Origin: Littorina saxatilis
Taxonomy: Eukaryota > Mollusca > Gastropoda > Littorinimorpha > Littorinidae
Length of the DNA stretch: 64,000 bases
Direction: 5' to 3'
Assembly (NCBI RefSeq): GCF_037325665.1
Contig: NC_090259.1
Span: 37,135,323-37,199,322, forward strand
The first letter of the stretch is position 1; each line of letters begins with the position of its first letter. Shown one piece after another: positions 58,941 through 64,000 of this stretch. Below the pieces are notes generated by a model. That model ran no database searches and was not told the DNA's origin. It was given only the letters and a program-made list of their open reading frames with translations. The position numbers and the translations under genes were made by a program.

Positions 58941-59536
58941 CCGTACTTTCCGGGTCATAAGGCGCGACTTTTTTCCTCGAGTTCGACCCCTGCGTCTTGT
59001 ATAACGAAGCGCCTAATCCTGTATGAAATACGAAAAAAATCAAAGAGACCGCTTGAGTACCAGTCAAACAACTTGTGATAATGCATGTTTCAGCTACTAG
59101 GTACTGCCCTGCCTTTGATCTGGCCGCACACACAGATTTCCACTCTGTTAAACTCGGTCACTGACCCCGGTGCAGGAAGTGTTTCCTCTCTCAGATATGA
59201 CAGGGGAACCACCTCTCATAGCAAAAACTGGGTCAAGTCTATAAACAAGGCCACCCAGCTATCACAATGCCTTTGATCTGGCCGCACACACAGAGCACAC
59301 ATATTTTCACTCAGTTAAAGTCGGTCACTGACCGGTCACTGACCCCGGTGCAGGAAGTGTTTCCTCTCTCAGATCATGACAGATGACAGGGGAACCACCT
59401 CTCATGGCAAAAACTGGGTCATTTTGGTGCGCCCTATCGGCCCCCTGCGTCCAATGGGTGACTGGATTACAATTTTTTTTAAAAAGAAGGGGGTGCGTCT
59501 TGTATAACGAAGCGCCTTGTCACCCGGAAAGTACGG
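58941..59536. mobile_element. 596-bp TA-flanked element, CCGTACTTTCCGGGT ends
   Basis: CCGTACTTTCCGGGT at the left and its complement at the right, with TA at 58939-58940 and 59537-59538 (Tc1/mariner-type). Subterminal GCGTCTTGTATAACGAAGCG occurs inverted at both sides. The interior has a diverged duplication of about 150 bp (CCTTTGATCTGGCCGCACAC at 59112 and 59270). Confidence 0.82.
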
Positions 59537-59538
59537 TA

Positions 59539-59894
59539 CATAACCCCACTTTAAGCAAACACATTTTCCCGAGATATAGATAAACTGTTGATATTGAAAC
59601 TCAAGCAGTTCTTTTCTCCTCGTTCACCTCTCACACTCGGAGATTAGTTCTCAAGAGGATTCAAGGATTCAATTCACAAATTGAACCACAAAACGAATTC
59701 TACATATTTTCGGACTAGACTATGGCTTCAAGTTTATAATGTTATGGCTTATAAATGTACTCAGCTGTTTTTTCTACATGCCTTAGACAAGCACACAACA
59801 TTAACAATAGTTAGGAACATGACTATGCATGCTAAAACCATAAAAAATGCTAACACAAATATGCACATGCACACTTTCTCTCTCTCTCTCCCTG

Positions 59895-59959
<65 letters not shown>

Positions 59960-59984
59960 CACACACTAAAAAATCATGATTCAC
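59539..59984. other. Unremarkable with a CA tract
   Basis: (CA)n at 59898-59955. No gene. Confidence 0.5.
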
Positions 59985-60265
59985 AATACACCCTTTCGGA
60001 GTCTCAGGCGAGAGTCCGCGCATTGCATGCTGGGATTGCAAATTGTACCAAAGACGAGGTCTTCAGAAGAGGTACATTGCCGATTGCGTTCAAGTTTTCC
60101 CTCGTAAGCTCTTATCTCTTTGATATTTCTGTGGTTTTTGTCCCACGATAGTTTCATGATTTAAGCGGAATGGATCTCGAGTGTGTTTGGTACAACGGAG
60201 CGCCCCCTGCCGCCAAAAATGTGACTAGCCGCGCATGCGCACTCGAAACTTCGAAGGGGTGTATT
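59985..60265. promoter_or_regulatory. CpG-rich segment bounded by imperfect inverted repeats
   Basis: Ends AATACACCCTTTCGGAGT and, complemented, AATACACCCCTTCGAAGT. Inside are NRF1-like CGCGCATGCGCAC (60231-60243) and a ZNF143-like AATCCCAGCATGCAATGCG on the minus strand (about 60018-60036). It is either a MITE or a promoter carried by one; no gene is attached in view. Confidence 0.4.
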
Positions 60266-60647
60266 TAATACTACATATCTCAAGTGCATACACACATCAC
60301 GCATAAGCCACATACTTTCAATATCACAGATCAATACTGATAATGCTAATGGATAAATTAACAGTTCTTATTGTACATGATGAAAGCAGTTTCAATTTAA
60401 AAACTGTGACAACATTCCTTCAGCATTCTTGCAGATGATCTTTGAAAATAACTCTGTCAGGTTTATATAGGTTGTGGAAGAAATTCTCGCCCTTGAAAAC
60501 ACTTGGGCAAACAAACCCACATGATAGTGAAATCATGGGAACAACCAAAATCCCAATGAAAATGACGTTTTCTGCACTGTTGGCTTAATTTTACGCTTTT
60601 GGCATTTGGAAGTATACACATCAGAGCTGACAAATCATTTTCATTTC
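60266..60647. other. Unremarkable
   Basis: No feature recognised. Confidence 0.3.
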
Positions 60648-60905
60648 ATTTTCATTTTCATTACTTTATTGTCCCATCGCTGGGAAATTCGGGTCGCTTC
60701 CTCCCAGTGGAAAGCTAGCAGCAACGGAGTCGCGCTACCCAGGTGTCTGCGTGTTTAGGTGTATTCAGCCACCTGCACTTATGGCAGAATGACCAAGGTC
60801 TTTTACGTGCCATTGTGATGACACGGGGGTGGGACATGGCTTCCGTCTCTGGGTCTGCACATAAAGTTGACCCATGTCCGTCCCGGCCCGAATTCATTGC
60901 GGATG
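60648..60905 (-). mobile_element. LINE 3'-end fragment (Rex1/CR1-like tail)
   Basis: In complement ends GCGACCCGAATTTCCCAGCG, GGGACAATAAAG and a (TGAAAA)n tail. Same kind of tail as 5248-5524 with a different terminal microsatellite. Confidence 0.5.
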
Positions 60906-60916
60906 TGATCGCATCC

Positions 60917-61566
60917 CTCAGTGCACAGATGGCCGACCACATAGATTCCACATGGTGGGTGTATTGTAATTACAGTGCACAGATGGCCGACCACATAGAT
61001 TCCACATGGTGGGTGTATTGTAATTACAGTGCACAGATGGCCGACCACATAGATTCCACATGGTGGGTGTACTGTAATTACAGTGCACAGATGGCCGACC
61101 ACATACATTCCACATGGTGGGTGTATTGTAATTACAGTGCACAGATGGCCGACCACATACATTCCACATGGTGGGTGTATTGTAATTACAGTGCACAGAT
61201 GGCAGACCACATAGATTCCACATGGTGGGTGTATTGTAATTACAGTGCACAGATGGCCGACCACATAGATTCCACATGGTGGGTGTATTGTAATTACAGT
61301 GCACAGATGGCCGACCACATAGATTCCACATGGTGGGTGTATTGTAATTACAGTGCACAGATGGCAGACCACATAGATTCCACATGGTGGGTGTATTGTA
61401 ATTACAGTGCACAGATGGCCGACCACATAGATTCCACATGGTGGGTGTATTGTAATTACAGTGCACAGATGGCCGACCACATAGATTCCACATGGTGGGT
61501 GTATTGTAATTACAGTGCACAGATGGCCGACCACATAGATTCCACATGGTGGGTGTATTGTAATTA
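60917..61566 (+). repeat. 54-bp minisatellite, 12 copies
   Basis: Unit TGCACAGATGGCCGACCACA...TGTAATTACAG. The length is a multiple of three, so three frames stay open across the array, e.g. AQMADHIDSTWWVYCNYS. A few units carry GGCAGACC or ACATACATTC variants. Confidence 0.95.
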
Positions 61567-62233
61567 CAGTCAAACCTGGCCTGGTTTGTTTGTTTGTTTA
61601 TTTGTTGCTTAACGTCCAGCCGACTACGCAGAGCCATATCAGGACGAGGAAGGGGGGAATGAAGGGGGCCACTTGTCAAGCGATTCCTGTTTACAAATGC
61701 ACTAACCCATTACTTGTGTCCCAGCAGGCTTTAGTAAAACTAAATTAATACCTACTGGAAGATTACCAGTTTCCAGTATGTTAAAATAGGCTTAACCTAT
61801 CTACTGCTGGACTTACATCAGAACACTAACAGATTAAACTATACATGAATCGCGAGACAAGCGGCAAGAGAAGAGATTTTTGGAAAAAATACAGGTGAAT
61901 GAGCAAGAAGGCAGAAAAAAGAAAAGAATTCATGAAGAAAAAGAGAGCATGACAGAAAAGAGGAACCAAAAATCTACCTAACAGCAAACTAGAAAGCTCC
62001 TGCGGTTCCAAAAACAGGAGGGGCCTTTAATTTCATAACCGCAGTGCCCCACTGCGGGAACCTGGCCTGGTGACCACCTCTTGATAACGACCACCTGCAC
62101 ATTACGACCACCCCAAAGAAACCTCGACAAGGTTATTTCCTAGTATATAAATCCCCTTTCCATAACAAGTAGCTGTCTGTATTGACCAATTTTAATGGGT
62201 CCCTTTAGTGGTCGTTATAAACAGGTTCAACTG
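61567..62233. mobile_element. Tigger-like MITE, CAGTCAAACCTG ends, split by a SINE
   Basis: Left CAGTCAAACCTGG (TA at 61565-61566) and right TGGTCGTTATAAACAGGTTC-AACTG. Same family as 28800-29064. The left end abuts the last 54-bp minisatellite unit, whose own end TTACAG overlaps it. Confidence 0.72.
61585..62058 (-). mobile_element. SINE (family D), 12-bp TSD, inside a MITE
   Basis: AACCTGGCCTGG at 61573-61584 and 62059-62070. In complement it starts CCCGCAGTGGGGCACTGCGG and ends GGCTGGACGTTAAGCAACAA with an (AAAC)n tail. The 5' part is not an obvious tRNA. Confidence 0.88.
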
Positions 62234-62625
62234 TGTAATGTTTTTCAGTTGCATTTCAGTAACTCCAGTTACATTCTTACTGAAAATGAAAATATTTGTG
62301 CGCATTTAAAAATGATTTCACAACAATCTTCAAAGAAAGCCGCTCACAACAGCAGAATAATTAGTCATCATCCCAAACAAAAGCACCTCACTTTCAGGTA
62401 TATTCCGACACTCTCTCTTAATTTCCAGAACATTCACTCTGTTCCACTTGCCCTCAAACCTAAATAGTAAATCACAGTTTACATAGATTGTTTACAATCA
62501 GTCACAAAGCCACTAGCTCTCGTCCTTTAAATGTAAAAAGTTTTGCAACATGAATATTCACTGAATTGTCATACATGTTCCAAACAATCCATGAATTCCC
62601 TCTTTGCTGTTGTATCTTGCTGTCG

Positions 62626-62692
<67 letters not shown>

Positions 62693-62868
62693 AAAAGATG
62701 ACACATACATCCTTTTCACCGCCAGACATATTGCCTGTGCATATCATTGACTTGTCAAACACCTTCATAAAATTCACAACGATCCCTGTTTCATGTTTTT
62801 CGCTTTTTCTTTGTTTTCCTTTCGTAACACCATATTAAAAAGTCTCTGAGCGCATGCCTTGACAGCTG
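62234..62868. other. Probable 3' UTR of UCK and downstream
   Basis: (CA)n at 62631-62688. The stretch next to 62868 is transcribed with UCK if its 3' UTR is longer than a few bases. No other gene. Confidence 0.4.
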
Positions 62869-62972
62869 TCAGTGGGGTCGGCCAACAAGGGATTCAGAAT
62901 TGTACCGCCTGCGGTTCTGTCGATTTGGGCGCATCAACTCCTGAATATGCTGGACGATCAAGTCGATGGCGA
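62869..62972 (-). CDS. UCK2: Uridine-cytidine kinase, terminal coding exon with stop
   Basis: Minus-strand exon after acceptor TTATTTTCAG. With the G carried from the previous exon it reads VAIDLIVQHIQELM, then a basic linker RPNRQNRRRYNSESLV, and ends GRPH before TGA at 62871-62869. The helix VAI(N/D)LIVQHIQ and a terminal RPH are hallmarks of UCK1/UCK2, whose human forms also end in RPH. The variable tail is shorter than in mammals. The 3' UTR must run leftward from 62868; I do not see a convincing AATAAA on the minus strand close by, and a (CA)n tract lies at 62631-62688. Confidence 0.93.
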
Positions 62973-63470
62973 CTGAAAATAATCAGCATAGAAAGTTTGC
63001 ATAACTAGGAGGTAAATGAATTATAGTTCGAAGAAAGATGTCAACATTCAGGCAACTGCTATAGCTTCATGTGAAATCGCAGTAAATTCTGATGCTTTTT
63101 TTTCTATGGATTCCCCTAAAGTAACCTCATTGAACAAACAAACAAACTAAAATATGTTTCTGTAAATTTTGTACTAGCTATTACATCAATCTACCTCACA
63201 CAAAAGCTCAATGTTAATTAAGTGATACTTCACTTTCAACAAAAGACAGAGGCCATTCCTTTTCAATCCTCACATGGGACTTCAAACTGAGGCTAGCTGA
63301 CTATTTTATAGGCAGATCAATAACAAGAACTAGTCACCAGAGATCTAAGTGCAGACAGAAGGACTACAAACAAACAAACAGAGTAAAACCTATACAACCC
63401 TGCAATATACGGGGGAGTAAAAATCATAAGCCAAAAATAAGACAAATAATCAAGATGTAGCCAAGCATAC

Positions 63471-63519
63471 CTGTGTTGTCTGCTCCTCTGGGGATGATGA
63501 CATCTGCATACTTTTTGGT
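63471..63519 (-). CDS. UCK2: Uridine-cytidine kinase, 49-nt penultimate exon
   Basis: Minus-strand exon flanked by acceptor TTCAACAG and donor ACAG|GTATGC. It encodes TKKYADVIIPRGADNT plus the first base of the next codon. This block is one of the most conserved C-terminal stretches of animal uridine-cytidine kinases. Phases agree on both sides (0 in, 1 out). At 49 nt it is below most ORF thresholds and would be missed by gene finders that need long open frames. About 400 bp of unremarkable intron separate it from the upstream exon. Confidence 0.93.
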
Positions 63520-63917
63520 CTGTTGAACAAGAAATGCACATGTAAGAAAAAAAATACTTGGCCTGGAAACAACCATACAAAGAAACACTCAGAGTCCCAT
63601 GGCAGCAACACAAGCCTACTTTAACTTAGTACACACAAAGACAATTAACACAAATCCTGTACATCAGTCTCGCAAACTATTACCCCACATGTTCTATTCT
63701 GGACGATAGTTGATACACCATCAGCTTCTTATCATTCATTAACAGCTGCCACTCAGTTTTGAAAAAAATAACTATGAAATCAGAAGATTACCCTTGCACT
63801 GACAATAGCAGTTCATGTTCATATGCGCACGCAGATCTAAGCATCACCACAAAGGCCCACAACCTTTGCTTCCACAGCATTTGGCCTTGGAAAGCTATTT
63901 CTGGACAGACAACTCAC

Positions 63918-64000
63918 CGGCAAACAGAATTCTTCAAAAGCAGGTTTGACGAGACTGGTGTACTGATGAAGGATTTTCTCTAGGTCACGACCTCTCTCCT
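63918..64000 (-). CDS. UCK2: Uridine-cytidine kinase, internal exon (partial, runs off window)
   Basis: Minus-strand exon whose upstream edge lies beyond the window. It reads [17 protein letters not shown] followed by [10 protein letters not shown], which is the segment before the conserved TKKYADVIIPRG block of animal UCK1/UCK2. The donor is a clean CCG|GTGAGT at 63918/63917 and the exon ends in phase 0, matching the next exon. UCK phosphorylates uridine and cytidine to UMP and CMP in the cytosolic pyrimidine salvage pathway. The sequence shows only the C-terminal third of the enzyme, so the P-loop is outside the window. Assignment to UCK1 versus UCK2 cannot be settled from this part; family membership is secure. 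Confidence 0.93.

Noticed and set aside
60743-61612. 289-codon ORF with an 18-residue repeat (and 253-256-codon ORFs on the other strand)
   Set aside because: Produced by a 54-bp minisatellite: the unit length is a multiple of three, so several frames on both strands stay open. No start context, splice site or family supports a protein.

Overview
Eukaryotic, non-coding-rich DNA from an animal, most probably a marine gastropod mollusc. The animal call rests on three exons of a uridine-cytidine kinase gene at the right end, two exons of a homeobox gene, GT-AG introns and AATAAA signals. The mollusc call rests on the repeat set: tRNA-headed SINEs with (ATTG)n, (GAA)n and (AAAC)n tails, hairpin-ended elements carrying (GT)n, and very long CT and GT microsatellites. 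That part is from memory of gastropod repeats and was not searched. No LTR or other virus-like element was recognised.

Layout. 1-7.2 kb: SINEs, short TA- and TTAA-flanked MITEs and a 56-bp minisatellite. 7.2-21.7 kb: what I read as one 14.5-kb DNA transposon (CACTG-type ends, TGT duplication) that split a TTAA-type MITE. It carries a multi-exon THAP-domain gene and a heavy load of nested insertions (hairpin-ended GT elements, an RNase-H LINE, an L2-like LINE, a Tigger-like element, SINEs). 23.7-25.6 kb: last two exons of a divergent homeobox gene. 25.6-35.2 kb: repeats, a 68-bp minisatellite and long GT tracts. 35.3-47.7 kb: a second candidate giant element (12.5 kb, ends CCCAGCAAACA) sitting inside a 36-bp minisatellite. 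48.2-55 kb: two copies of a TTAA-flanked foldback element, the second inflated by about 100 copies of a 53-bp satellite. 56-57 kb: a small TATA-driven gene for a 95-residue protein. 57-62.3 kb: MITEs, a 54-bp minisatellite and a SINE nested in a MITE. 62.9-64 kb: 3' end of the uridine-cytidine kinase gene on the minus strand.

The host genes (homeobox, small ORF, UCK) look unrelated to one another. The main story is nested mobile DNA: filled and empty sites, target duplications and tandem expansion of transposon ends can be read directly. The strongest candidates for something undescribed are the two giant elements, the pair of transposon families with the same hairpin-ended architecture, the satellite born inside a transposon terminal repeat, and the homeodomain lacking Asn51.
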